Shown here: piece by piece, positions 7,791 to 16,522 of the stretch
How positions within the stretch are numbered: position 1 is the stretch's first letter
How the letters are laid out: each line of letters starts with the position of its first letter
Source: DASQFQ01 sp038238015
GTDB lineage: Bacteria; Actinomycetota; Thermoleophilia; Solirubrobacterales; Solirubrobacteraceae
Assembly: GCA_038238015.1 (NCBI GenBank)
Contig: JBBRYA010000012.1
Coordinates: 1-64,000 of the forward strand
Length of the DNA: 64,000 nt
Direction of reading: 5' to 3'
Made by a program: the position numbers and the translations under genes
The notes under the pieces: model-generated
Database searches by the model: none
Seen by the model: only the letters and a program-made list of their open reading frames with translations
Told to the model about the DNA's origin: nothing

Positions 7791-8425
7791 GCCTCGATTT
7801 CCTCTCCCCCGACCGCGCCCTGCCCGCCGGCGCGCACGAGCCGGTGGCCCGCAGCCCGATCGAGCCGTGCCTGCGGCGGGCGGGCGCCCGCTTCGAGCTG
7901 CGCGGCGGCTGGAGCGTGGCCACCGGCTTCGGCGACCCGGAAGCCGAGGCGCGGGCCGCGCGCTCCTCTGTGGCCGTGAGCGACCGCTCGGCGCTGGGCA
8001 AGCTCGAGGCCACGGAGCCGATGGAGCCGGGCACGGCGGTCCACGCCGAGGGCGCGTGGTGGTGCCCGCTGACCCGCGAGCGCACGCTCGTGCTCTGCCC
8101 GACGGACGCGACCGCCGGGGTTCGCGAGCGCCTCGCGGGCGTCGTCGACCTGACCAGTGGCCTGGCCGCCGTCGGCGTCGAGGGCCCGCTCGCGCGAGAC
8201 CTGCTCGCGCGCCTGACGGCGCTCGACCTGCGCCCGGGCAGCGCCCCGGTGGGCGCCTTCCGGCCGGGGTCGGTGGCGCGCGTGCCGGCGATGCTGCTGC
8301 ACGAGGCCGAGGACCGCTTCCTGGTGCTCTTCGGCTCCGCCCACGCGCAGTACGTGTGGGAGGTCGCCTGCGACGCCGCCGAGCCGCTCGGCGGGACGCC
8401 TGTGGGAGCCGCGGCCCATGCGTGA
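7787..8425 (+). CDS. soxG: Sarcosine oxidase gamma subunit
   Basis: A 212-residue GcvT-like protein of the SoxG family, translationally coupled to soxA (GTGA at 7787-7790) and overlapping soxB by 8 bases. The N terminus (RSPIEPCLRRAGARFELRGGW) and the SALGKLE and DLTSGLAAVGVEGP segments match gamma subunits. It is diverged, as is usual for this least conserved subunit, so identification rests partly on position. It is a structural part of the alpha-beta-gamma-delta complex. Confidence 0.85.
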   Translation: MSLDFLSPDRALPAGAHEPVARSPIEPCLRRAGARFELRGGWSVATGFGDPEAEARAARSSVAVSDRSALGKLEATEPMEPGTAVHAEGAWWCPLTRERTLVLCPTDATAGVRERLAGVVDLTSGLAAVGVEGPLARDLLARLTALDLRPGSAPVGAFRPGSVARVPAMLLHEAEDRFLVLFGSAHAQYVWEVACDAAEPLGGTPVGAAAHA

Positions 8426-9629
8426 CCTGTTCCGGCGCCGGCGCATGTGGCGCCCGCGCTCCGAGCTCAAGCCCAGCTACGACGTGGTCATCGTCGGCGG
8501 TGGCTCGCACGGGCTCGCCGCGGCCTACTACCTCGGCAAGCGCGGGATCAAGGACGTCGCCGTGCTCGAGCAGGGCTACATCGGCTCGGGGGCGGCTGGA
8601 CGCAACACGACGATCCTGCGCTCGAACTACAAGACGCCAGAGGGCGCGCGCTTCTACGACGCGAGCCTCGAGCTCTACGACGGGCTCTCGCTCGACCTCG
8701 GCTACAACGTGCTGTTCTCGCGCCGCGGGCACCTCACGCTCGCCCACTCCGATCGCGCCGCGGCGGTCATGCAGGAGCGCGCGGAGGTCAACCGCCTGCT
8801 CGGCATCGACTCGCGGGTCATCGGCCCCGAGGAGATCAAGCGCCTCGCGCCGGCCATGCACGTCGGCCCCGACGCCGTGCACCCGATCGAGGCGGCGCTC
8901 TACCACCCGCCCGGTGGTGTGATCCGCCACGACGCGGTGGTCTGGGGCTTCGCCCGCGGCGCCGACCGCGGCGGCGCGGAGATCCACCCCTACACCAAGG
9001 TCACCGGGATCGAGCGCTCCAACGGCGCGGTCTCCGGGGTGCGCACCACCCGCGGCGACATCGCCACGCGGACGGTCCTGAACTGCACGGCGGGCTGGAG
9101 CACGACCGTCGCCGACATGGCCGGCGTGGCGCTGCCGATCACGACGCACATCCTCCAGGCCTTCGTCACCGAGCCGCTCAAGCCGTTCCTCGACGCCGTG
9201 ATCGTCTCCTCGCAGATGCACGTCTACATCAGCCAGACCGACCGCGGCGAGGTGCTGATCGGGGCCGAGATCGAGCCCTGGACCACCTACCGCCAGACCG
9301 GCACGCTGAACTTCCTGCAGGAGTCCTGCCGCCATGCGCTGGAGCTGTTCCCGCAGCTGGAGACCTCGCGGATGCTGCGCTCGTGGGCCGGGCTGTGCGA
9401 CATCTCGCCGGACTACAGCCCGATCCTGGGCGAGACCGAGGTCGCGGGCTTCCACCTCTCGGCGGGGTGGGGCACCTACGGCTTCAAGGCGGCGCCGATC
9501 GTGGGCTCGACGCTCGCCGAGCTCGTCGACACCGGCCGCACGCCCCAGCTGATCGAGCCGTTCAGGCTCGAGCGCTTCTACGAGGACCGGCTCGTCTCCG
9601 AGCTCGGCGCGGCAGCCGTGAGCCATTGA
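8418..9629 (+). CDS. soxB: Sarcosine oxidase beta subunit
   Basis: The 403-residue catalytic flavoprotein subunit. It binds non-covalent FAD through VVIVGGGSHGLAAAYYL (about 23-39). It carries the GGVIRHDAVVWGFARGA motif whose His171 aligns with the histidine that attaches FMN covalently in characterised heterotetrameric enzymes. It oxidises sarcosine to glycine, and the imine carbon goes to THF on the alpha subunit. ATG 8418 overlaps the soxG end. The C terminus SAGWGTYGFKAAPIVG is typical. Placement last in the sox set, directly before fhs, is unusual but functionally sensible. Confidence 0.93.
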   Translation: MRDLFRRRRMWRPRSELKPSYDVVIVGGGSHGLAAAYYLGKRGIKDVAVLEQGYIGSGAAGRNTTILRSNYKTPEGARFYDASLELYDGLSLDLGYNVLFSRRGHLTLAHSDRAAAVMQERAEVNRLLGIDSRVIGPEEIKRLAPAMHVGPDAVHPIEAALYHPPGGVIRHDAVVWGFARGADRGGAEIHPYTKVTGIERSNGAVSGVRTTRGDIATRTVLNCTAGWSTTVADMAGVALPITTHILQAFVTEPLKPFLDAVIVSSQMHVYISQTDRGEVLIGAEIEPWTTYRQTGTLNFLQESCRHALELFPQLETSRMLRSWAGLCDISPDYSPILGETEVAGFHLSAGWGTYGFKAAPIVGSTLAELVDTGRTPQLIEPFRLERFYEDRLVSELGAAAVSH

Positions 9630-9650
9630 CCAGGAACGGTGCGTGAGTCC

Positions 9651-11330
9651 ATGAAGAGCAGTCTCGAGATCGCCCAGGACGCAGAGCTGCGGCCCATCGA
9701 CGCCCTGGCGGCGGAGCTCGGGCTCGAGCCCGACGAGGTCGAGCCCTACGGGCGCTACAAGGCCAAGGTCGGCCTGTCTGCGCTGCAGCGGCTGAGCCAC
9801 GTCCCCGACGGCAAGCTCGTCTGTGTCGCCGGGATGACGCCGACCCGGGCCGGGGAGGGCAAGACCACCACCGCGGTATCGCTCACGCAGGGCCTCGGCG
9901 TGATCGGCCAGTCGCCGGTGCTGTGCCTCCGCGAGCCCTCGCTGGGCCCAGTGTTCGGCATCAAGGGCGGGGCGGCCGGGGGCGGACTCGCCCAGGTCGT
10001 GCCGATGGAGGACCTCAACCTGCACTTCACGGGCGACATCCACGCCGTCGCGGCGGCCAACAACCTCCTGGCCGCGATGCTCGACGCGTCGATCCTGCAC
10101 GGCAACCCGCACAACATCGACCCGCTGTCGGTGACCTGGCGCCGCGCCGTCGACATGAACGATCGCGCCCTGCGCCAGGTGACCGTCGGGCTCGGCGGCC
10201 GCGCCAACGGCTACCCGCGCGAGTCGGGCTTCGACATCACCGCCGCGTCGGAGGTGATGGCGGTCCTGGCCGTCGCGCGCGACCTGCAGGACCTGCGCAG
10301 CCGCCTCGGGGCAATCACGGTGGCCCACTCCTTCGACGGCGGCAAGCCGGTGACAGCCGAGGACCTGCGCGCCGCCGGCGCCATGACCGTGCTGCTCAAG
10401 GACGCCATCAAGCCCAACCTCATCCAGACTCTCGAGGGGCAGCCGTGCCTGATGCACGCGGGGCCCTTCGCGAACATCGCGCACGGCAACTCCTCGCTGA
10501 TCGCCGACCTGATCGGCCTCAAGCTGGGCGATTACGTCGTGACGGAGTCGGGCTTCGGCTCGGACATGGGCATGGAGAAGTTCATGGACATCGTCTGCCG
10601 GGTCGGCGGTCTCGTCCCCAGCGCGGTCGTGCTCACGGTCACGGTCCGCGCGACCAAGCACCACGGCGGCCTCCCCGAGGACCCGCGCTCCGACGGCGCC
10701 CTGTCGCGCCGGTCGCTGGAGGCGGGCTGCGAGAACATCCGCCGCCACCTCGCCATCGTCGCCGCCTTCGGGGTGCCGTGCGTCGTCGCCGTCAACCGCC
10801 GGCCCGACGACAGCGACGCCGACGTGGAGCTGGTCGGGCGCCTCGCGCTCGAGGCCGGAGCGCACGCCGCCGAGGTCAACGAGGGCTTCGCCGCCGGCGG
10901 CCCCGGCGCCGCCAGGCTGGCGGAGGCGGTGGTCGACGCCTGCGAGCAGCCGTCGAGCTTCCGCTACCTCTACGACGACCACGAGCCGATCCGCGACAAG
11001 ATCGAGGCGATCGCCCGCCGCGTCTACGGCGCCGCCGATGTCTACTTCTACCCCGAGGCCGAGCGCAAGATCGACCAGTTCCACGCCGACGGCCTCGACC
11101 GGCTGCCCGTCTGCATGGCCAAGACGCACCTGTCGCTGTCGGCGGACCCCTCGCTGCTCAACGCGCCGGAGGGCTTCACGCTGCCGGTGCGCGACGTCCG
11201 CGCGTACACCGGGGCGGGATGGCTCGTGCCGCTCTGCGGGGACGTCCAGCAGATGCCCGGCCTGGGGACCTCCCCGGCGGCCTTCAACGTGGACATCGAC
11301 GCTGATGGGCGGACCGTTGGCCTCTTCTGA
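9651..11330 (+). CDS. fhs: Formate-tetrahydrofolate ligase
   Basis: A 559-residue enzyme that interconverts formate + ATP + THF with 10-formyl-THF. The nucleotide site TPTRAGEGKTTT and the REPSLGPVFGIKGGAAGGG and TVRATKHHGG signatures are present and the length is normal. In this operon it probably runs in the direction that releases formate or regenerates THF and ATP from C1 units made by sarcosine oxidase. ATG 9651 is chosen; GTG 9639 is an alternative in-frame start. The 3' end overlaps the next gene by 26 bases. Confidence 0.96.
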   Translation: MKSSLEIAQDAELRPIDALAAELGLEPDEVEPYGRYKAKVGLSALQRLSHVPDGKLVCVAGMTPTRAGEGKTTTAVSLTQGLGVIGQSPVLCLREPSLGPVFGIKGGAAGGGLAQVVPMEDLNLHFTGDIHAVAAANNLLAAMLDASILHGNPHNIDPLSVTWRRAVDMNDRALRQVTVGLGGRANGYPRESGFDITAASEVMAVLAVARDLQDLRSRLGAITVAHSFDGGKPVTAEDLRAAGAMTVLLKDAIKPNLIQTLEGQPCLMHAGPFANIAHGNSSLIADLIGLKLGDYVVTESGFGSDMGMEKFMDIVCRVGGLVPSAVVLTVTVRATKHHGGLPEDPRSDGALSRRSLEAGCENIRRHLAIVAAFGVPCVVAVNRRPDDSDADVELVGRLALEAGAHAAEVNEGFAAGGPGAARLAEAVVDACEQPSSFRYLYDDHEPIRDKIEAIARRVYGAADVYFYPEAERKIDQFHADGLDRLPVCMAKTHLSLSADPSLLNAPEGFTLPVRDVRAYTGAGWLVPLCGDVQQMPGLGTSPAAFNVDIDADGRTVGLF

Positions 11331-11916
11331 GCTCGCCGTGGGCGCCGAGGACCTGCTCGCGCGCATCGCCGCTCCAACGCCCGCGCCCGGCGCCGGTGCG
11401 GCGGCCGCGCTGGCCTGCGGCCTGGCCGCGGCGCTGGTCGAGAAGGCGTGCGCCGTCGCGCTGGGCCACGAGCATCCGCCGGCCGGCCGCGAGAGCCTGC
11501 GCGAGCTACGCGAGCGCGCCGCCGCGAGCCGGGCACGCGCCCCGCAGCTCGCCGACGAGGACGCCGCTGTCTACGAGCAGGTGATCGACGCGCTGCGCCG
11601 GCCCCACGACGATCCTGCGCGCGCGGAGCGCGTCGCCGCGGCGCTGTCGCAGGCCGCCGCCGTGCCGCTCGCGATCGCCGCCGAGGCCGCCGCGGTGACC
11701 GAGGCGGGCGCCGGGGCTGCCGCGCTCGTGCGCGCTCCGCTCGGCGGCGAGGCCGTGGCGGGCGTGCTGCTGGCCGAGGCCGCGAGCCGCGCAGCGGCCG
11801 CGCTGGTCGTCATCGACCTCGAAGGACACCCCGACGACGCGCGCGTCGCGCGCGCCGGGGAGCTCGCCCGGCGCGCCGCGGCGGGGCGCGAGCGCGCCGA
11901 GGAGGCGATCCGATGA
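11305..11916 (+). CDS. Cyclodeaminase/cyclohydrolase family protein (FchA-like)
   Basis: A 203-residue, nearly all-helical, Ala-rich protein of the FTCD_C family. The diagnostic N-terminal segment is present as LLARIAAPTPAPGAGAAAAL, with PGAG in place of the more usual PGGG. Free-standing members act as methenyl-THF cyclohydrolase or formimino-THF cyclodeaminase. Between fhs and the flavin enzymes, a cyclohydrolase role linking methenyl-THF and 10-formyl-THF is most likely. It begins inside the end of fhs, and its TGA overlaps the ATG of the next gene (ATGA), so it is translationally coupled on both sides. Confidence 0.8.
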   Translation: MGGPLASSELAVGAEDLLARIAAPTPAPGAGAAAALACGLAAALVEKACAVALGHEHPPAGRESLRELRERAAASRARAPQLADEDAAVYEQVIDALRRPHDDPARAERVAAALSQAAAVPLAIAAEAAAVTEAGAGAAALVRAPLGGEAVAGVLLAEAASRAAAALVVIDLEGHPDDARVARAGELARRAAAGRERAEEAIR

Positions 11917-13232
11917 GCACCACGGCGCTGCCCAAGTCGGTCCGTCACCTGGTCGTCGGCGCCGGCATCCACGGGCTCTCGACGGCGTGGCACCTGGCCA
12001 GGCAGCTGCGGGCCAGCGGCGAGGGCACGGGTGAGGACGTGCTCGTCCTCGACAAGACGGCGATGGGGGCGGGTGCCTCGGGCATCGCCTGCGGCGTCGT
12101 GCGCAACAACTACTTCCAGCCGGCGATGTCGGAGCTGATGGCCGCCTGCGTGGAGATCTGGGAGGCCAACGCGCAGCGCCTGCACTACCACGGCGCCGGC
12201 TACGTCGCGCTCGGCCCGCCGGCCCAGGAGGGCGACCTGATCGAGGTCTACGAGCGCCAGCAGCGCATCGGCTACCGCTCAGAGCTCTATCTCGGCGAGC
12301 GCGAGGTGGCCGCCCACATGCGCGAGCTGTTCCCCGACTGGCGCGCGCCCGGGCTGTCCGTCTGCCTGCACGAGCGCCAAGGCGGCTTCGCCTTCAACAT
12401 CGAGTCGGTCCGCGGCCTCGCCGAGCTGGCCGAGGCGGAGGGCGCGCGGATCCTCGAGGGCGTCGCCGTGACCGGCTTCGAGCTCGACGGCTCCGGGGCC
12501 GTCACGAAGGTGGCGACCGACCACGGCGTGATCGAGGTCGAGCAGGTCGTCGTGGCGGTCGGCCCGTGGGTCAAGCAGCTCTGGGAGCTGCTCGAGCTGC
12601 CCCAGCGCCTGGACGTGCACACCCCCGACGGCCAGCTGGCGCGAGACCAGGAGATGTGGACCTACTGGTACCTGCAGGAGGGCGAGGTCACCGTCGACCC
12701 GTCGCTGTTCGCCACGGCCGCCGGCGAGCTGCCGCCCGTGCTGCACGTCGACAGCCACGCGCCGCTGCGCGACGACGGCGGCCGCCTGATCACCGAGGAC
12801 CCCTGGGGGGTCTACTTCAAGCGCGACCGCCACGGCGTGCAGGGCGGGGCCTCCCCCGTCCGCCGCGGGCACGAGTTCGCGATCGACCCCTACCCCGGTG
12901 CGAGCGTCGAGGAGGACTTCGCCGACATGTGGGTGGCGGCGCTGTCGCACTGCATGGGCCGCTTCGAGGGGACACGGGCGAGCTTCCGCGACGTCCGCTC
13001 GGGCGGCGTCGGGGCCTTCACGGTCGACAACTTCCCGGTGATCGATGCGATGCGCCCCAACGTCCACGTGATCGCGGACTCAAACCACGGCTACAAGATG
13101 ATCGCGATCGGGCGGGAAGTCGCGCGCATGGTGCTCGGCGAGCACTCCAGCCTGATGCATCCCTTCCGCTACGAGCGCTTCGCGACGGGCGACCTTCACC
13201 CCGTCTCGAACAGCCCGTACCCCTGGAGCTGA
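11913..13232 (+). CDS. FAD-dependent amine oxidoreductase, SoxB paralogue
   Basis: A 439-residue DadA/SoxB-type flavoprotein with the Rossmann motif VVGAGIHGLSTAWHLA at the N terminus. GVVRNNYFQPAMSE resembles the LRSNY segment of SoxB. At the position of the covalent-FMN histidine in SoxB this protein reads FAFNIESV, so it lacks that histidine and should be a plain FAD enzyme. In a betaine pathway the missing step is dimethylglycine to sarcosine, so dimethylglycine oxidase or dehydrogenase is the best guess. No THF-binding GcvT domain is fused to it. Other methylated amines remain possible. Confidence 0.75.
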   Translation: MSTTALPKSVRHLVVGAGIHGLSTAWHLARQLRASGEGTGEDVLVLDKTAMGAGASGIACGVVRNNYFQPAMSELMAACVEIWEANAQRLHYHGAGYVALGPPAQEGDLIEVYERQQRIGYRSELYLGEREVAAHMRELFPDWRAPGLSVCLHERQGGFAFNIESVRGLAELAEAEGARILEGVAVTGFELDGSGAVTKVATDHGVIEVEQVVVAVGPWVKQLWELLELPQRLDVHTPDGQLARDQEMWTYWYLQEGEVTVDPSLFATAAGELPPVLHVDSHAPLRDDGGRLITEDPWGVYFKRDRHGVQGGASPVRRGHEFAIDPYPGASVEEDFADMWVAALSHCMGRFEGTRASFRDVRSGGVGAFTVDNFPVIDAMRPNVHVIADSNHGYKMIAIGREVARMVLGEHSSLMHPFRYERFATGDLHPVSNSPYPWS

Positions 13233-13246
13233 CGACTGAGGTGGCG

Positions 13247-14995
13247 GTGAGGCATGCCTCGACGCCCCGCCCCGCCTACGCGCGCGTCCAGCAGCTGCTG
13301 GCCGAGCAGCGCTGCGTGATCCTCGACGGCGCCACGGCGACCGAGCTCGGCAGGCTCGGCCCCGCGCCCGGGCCGGGGCACGACGAGGCGCTCTGGGGCA
13401 CCTGGGCGCTGCTGCAGGCCCCCGAAGCGGTGCTCGACGTCCACCGCCGCTACGTCGACGTCGGCTGCGACGTCATCTCCACGAACACCTGGGGGATCAC
13501 GCGGGCGCTCGAGCTCGACCGGGACTCCGCCCTCAGCGCCCCTCCGACGCACTGGATGGATGTCGCGCGGCGCGGCGTGCGCGTGGGCCGGGAGGCGATC
13601 GAGAGCGGGGGAAGGACCGGCGAGGTGGCGCTGGCCTTCGCGATCGCCGGAGACGTCGAGAGCGAGCGCCAGCAGGAGACGCTCGCGCTGCTGACCCGCG
13701 TCTTCGACGAGGACCCGCCCGACCTGATCCTGCTCGAGACGATGACGCTCATCCGCGACGCGCTGACGTTCTCGACGGTCGAGCTGCTGCTCGAGACCGG
13801 GCTTCCGGTGTGGCTGTCGTTCCGCCGCTGCCGACACGGCGTCTGCGGCGTCTACGGCCAGCACTGGGGCGGTCCCGAGGGCGATGAGTTCGGCCGGGCC
13901 GCCAGGCGCTTCGAGGAGCTCGGCGCCGGCGCGCTGCTGGTGAACTGCATGCCGCCCGACCACCTCCCCGGCATGCTGCCGTGGCTGCGGGACTTCACCG
14001 ACCTGCCGCTCGGCGCCTATCCCAACCTGGGCTATCTCACGACCGACGGCTGGAGCTTCGACGCGAGCGTCGGTCCCGAGGAGTACGCCGAGCTGGCGCT
14101 GTCCTGGCTCGAGCAGGGCGCCCAGATCGTCGGCGGCTGCTGCGGCGTGCGGCCCGAGCACATCCTCGCCGCGAGGGAGCGGCTGGCCGGAAGCCGGTCA
14201 AGCGCCCGCCCTGCCGGCGGCGAGCGCGCGCACGCGAGCCCCTCCGCGCTCGAGCCGGCGCCGCCCGCGACGCCCGAGCCCTGGACCGACGCCCGCGGCC
14301 GGTCGCTGTATCCCCTGCCCTTCCCGGACATCGTCTGCGAGCCCGGCGTCTTCGTCCCGACCCAGGGCAGCTTCCTCGTCTGGAAGCACCTGTTCCAGCA
14401 GCTCGTCGGGGAGGGCCGGCGCTGCCTCGACATCGGCTGCGGCTCGGGCATCCTGTCCGTGCAGCTCGCCCTGAACGGCGCTCTGCACGTCCACGCCATC
14501 GACGTCGATCGCCGGGCCGTGGCCAACACCCTCAGCAACGCGTTCCGCAACGGCGTTGCCGAGCGCGTCAGCGGCGCCACGGTCGATCTCTATCCATGGG
14601 TCCCCGACCAGCGCTACGACGTCGTGGTGGCGAGCCTCTTCCAGATGCCCGTCGACCCGTTCGAGCAGCCCAACAGCCACCGGCCGCTGGACTTCTGGGG
14701 GCGCAACCTGGTCGACCACCTCGTGACCCTGCTGCCGCGACTGCTCGAGCCCGACGGGATCGCCTACGTGATGCAGCTCTCGATCCTCGGGCGCCTGCGC
14801 ACGGCGAGCCTGCTCGAGCAGCAGGGGCTCAGCGCGCGCGTGGTCGACTTCTCGTCGTTCTACTTCAGCCCGCTCTTCGCCGAACGCAAGAACCAGATCC
14901 GGCGCGTCGAGGAGCTCTCCGACGCCTACCACGTCACCTTCGGGACCGAGGACGTCATGGTCGCCTACCTGATCGAGATTTCTCCTACCCGTTGA
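13247..14995 (+). CDS. Fused homocysteine S-methyltransferase and SAM-dependent methyltransferase
   Basis: A 582-residue two-domain protein. Residues 1-305 form a homocysteine S-methyltransferase barrel with Cys234 (VNCMPPD) and Cys298-Cys299 (GGCCG) as zinc ligands and an N-terminal ILDGATATELGR. A Pro/Ala-rich linker spans about 306-345. Residues 346-582 form a class I methyltransferase with motif I CLDIGCGSGIL (about 393-403) and an acidic motif II HAIDVD. In place of the NPPY motif of PrmC-like enzymes it has VASLFQMP. The fusion could pair methyl donor synthesis with methyl transfer to homocysteine. GTG 13247 has GAGG 5 bases upstream; GTG 13241 is an alternative. It is the second homocysteine methyltransferase in the operon. 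Confidence 0.82.
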   Translation: MRHASTPRPAYARVQQLLAEQRCVILDGATATELGRLGPAPGPGHDEALWGTWALLQAPEAVLDVHRRYVDVGCDVISTNTWGITRALELDRDSALSAPPTHWMDVARRGVRVGREAIESGGRTGEVALAFAIAGDVESERQQETLALLTRVFDEDPPDLILLETMTLIRDALTFSTVELLLETGLPVWLSFRRCRHGVCGVYGQHWGGPEGDEFGRAARRFEELGAGALLVNCMPPDHLPGMLPWLRDFTDLPLGAYPNLGYLTTDGWSFDASVGPEEYAELALSWLEQGAQIVGGCCGVRPEHILAARERLAGSRSSARPAGGERAHASPSALEPAPPATPEPWTDARGRSLYPLPFPDIVCEPGVFVPTQGSFLVWKHLFQQLVGEGRRCLDIGCGSGILSVQLALNGALHVHAIDVDRRAVANTLSNAFRNGVAERVSGATVDLYPWVPDQRYDVVVASLFQMPVDPFEQPNSHRPLDFWGRNLVDHLVTLLPRLLEPDGIAYVMQLSILGRLRTASLLEQQGLSARVVDFSSFYFSPLFAERKNQIRRVEELSDAYHVTFGTEDVMVAYLIEISPTR

Positions 14996-15029
14996 GCCGA
15001 TGCACGACTAAGCTCGCCCGCTGATCGGG

Positions 15030-15896
15030 ATGGAAGCCGCGAGCCCCAACAGCCACATCCTGCGCGTCACGCTGGCGCAGGTCGACTGCACCCTCGGCGA
15101 CGTCGAGGCCAACCTGCGCCGGGCCGACGAGGTGCTCTCGCAGGCCGTCGAGGAGCGCGCGGACCTGGTCGTGTTCCCGGAGCTCAGCCTCACCGGCTAC
15201 ACGGTCGGGCGGGTCAGCGAGGACGTGTCGCTCGACGCCGACGACAGCCGCATCGGCCCGCTCCTGCGCCGCAACGGGGACACGGCGATGGTGGTGGGAT
15301 TCTCGGAGGCCGGCCGCCTGCACACTTACAACAGCGCCGCCTACCTCAGCCCCTCGGTCCGCCACGTCCACCGCAAGCTCTACCTGCCGACCTACGGCAG
15401 CTTCGAGGAGCGCAAGCACTTCAGCCCCGGCCAGGCGATGCGCGCGTTCGACACGCCGTTCGGCCCGATGGCGATCCTCATCTGCAACGACCTCTGGCAG
15501 CCGATGCTCCCGTTCCTGGCGGTCCAGGACGGGGCGCGCGTCCTGCTGATCCCGGCCAACAGCTCGCGCGGCGGCTTCCCGGGATCCGCCGACATGCAGC
15601 GCGAGTGGCGCGACATCAACCGCTTCTACGCCCGCATGCTCGAGAGCTACGTGATCTTCGTCAACCGCGTCGGCAACGAGGAGGAGCTCGGCTTCTGGGG
15701 CGGCTCGCAGATCGTTGACCCGTGGGGGGAGATCCTCTTCGAGGCGCCGCTCGACGAGCCGGCGGTCGCGACCGTCGAGATCGACCTGAACCGCGTGCGC
15801 CGCCGGCGCCGCGAGATGCCGCTGGTCAAGGAGGCGCGCCTGGCCCTGCTGGCCCGGGAGATCGAGCGCCTGTCCGCCGAGGGCGGCGACCTCTAG
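15030..15896 (+). CDS. Carbon-nitrogen hydrolase (nitrilase superfamily)
   Basis: A 288-residue nitrilase-fold amidase. The catalytic Glu (VVFPELSLTGY), Lys (HRKLYLPTYG) and Cys (ILICNDLWQP) are all present in order. Such enzymes hydrolyse amides or carbamoyl groups; the substrate is not readable. It follows the fused methyltransferase by 34 bases and is probably the last gene of the betaine/C1 operon, which may hint at a nitrogenous side product. A -10-like TAAGCT at 15009-15014 might give it its own promoter. Its stop overlaps by 4 bases a convergent small membrane protein gene. Confidence 0.88.
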   Translation: MEAASPNSHILRVTLAQVDCTLGDVEANLRRADEVLSQAVEERADLVVFPELSLTGYTVGRVSEDVSLDADDSRIGPLLRRNGDTAMVVGFSEAGRLHTYNSAAYLSPSVRHVHRKLYLPTYGSFEERKHFSPGQAMRAFDTPFGPMAILICNDLWQPMLPFLAVQDGARVLLIPANSSRGGFPGSADMQREWRDINRFYARMLESYVIFVNRVGNEEELGFWGGSQIVDPWGEILFEAPLDEPAVATVEIDLNRVRRRRREMPLVKEARLALLAREIERLSAEGGDL

Positions 15897-16030
15897 CCGA
15901 GCACGATCCAGAGCACGAACGCGATCGAGCCGAGCAGGACCAGCCCGGTCACCAGCGCGAGCGCGTACTGGCCCTCGAACAGAACCGGGCGCCGCGGCGC
16001 CATCGTGCGTCGCCTCAGCTTCCGCCACAT
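15893..16030 (-). CDS. Small single-span membrane protein (45 aa)
   Basis: A short - strand frame that begins with ATG 16030, is very basic at the N terminus (MWRKLRRRT), and then has one hydrophobic helix (YALALVTGLVLLGSIAF) near the C terminus. It ends at TAG 15893-15895, overlapping the convergent nitrilase stop. Charge and hydrophobicity predict an N-in single-pass protein. An internal ATG (codon 10) could also be used. No family is recognised. The clean membrane topology and the fit into the gap suggest that it is real, but coding is not proven. Confidence 0.5.
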   Translation of the reverse strand: MWRKLRRRTMAPRRPVLFEGQYALALVTGLVLLGSIAFVLWIVLG

Positions 16031-16046
16031 GGGAGCATCCTGATGG

Positions 16047-16466
16047 ATGCAGGACGCCTTTGGCATCGTCATCTTCGGCGTGGTCGCGATCTCCGCGATC
16101 GTCGCGGTCGTTTCCCTGTTCTTCCGCTCGAGCCTCTATGACGAGATCGGGCGCGGGGGCATGTCGCTCAACGAGGACCCGGCGCCGCGGCCGGCGGCGG
16201 GCGGCGCCGTCGACCTCGCCGAGCGCGACGCGGAGATCCGCCAGATGCTCGCGGCCCGCAACGCCCGCGCCGCCTCGCGCGGCGAGGGCGAGCTCGACGT
16301 AGAGGACGAGCTCCGGCGGCTCACCGCGCCCGCCGCCGACCCCGAGCTGCGCGCCGAGGTGCGCGACATGGTCATGGCGCGCAACTCGCGGCGCCAGGCG
16401 CGCGGCCAGCCGCCGCTCGACGTGGAGACGGAGGTGGAGCGCCAGCTGCGCGAGCTCGGGGCTTGA
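16047..16466 (+). CDS. Membrane-anchored protein with a duplicated ARNxRxxxRG motif
   Basis: A 139-residue protein with an N-terminal membrane helix (IVIFGVVAISAIVAVVSLFF) and a charged cytoplasmic tail. The tail holds two copies of the same unit of about 32 residues: IRQMLAARNARAASRGEGEL with DVEDEL, and VRDMVMARNSRRQARGQPPL with DVETEVERQL. This resembles short regulatory or scaffolding tails in actinobacterial membrane proteins; no enzyme motif is present. GGGAG lies about 11 bases before the ATG. The function is unknown. Confidence 0.75.
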   Translation: MQDAFGIVIFGVVAISAIVAVVSLFFRSSLYDEIGRGGMSLNEDPAPRPAAGGAVDLAERDAEIRQMLAARNARAASRGEGELDVEDELRRLTAPAADPELRAEVRDMVMARNSRRQARGQPPLDVETEVERQLRELGA

Positions 16467-16522
16467 GCCCAATGTGTCGATGGCCCGTCAAGGCCCCGGC
16501 GCTCACCGCCGATCTTGAGGCC

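Noticed and set aside
6354..11366. A 1670-codon open frame on the - strand
   Set aside because: It lies antisense to soxA, soxG, soxB and fhs, has no recognisable domain and a composition typical of the shadow of high-GC genes.
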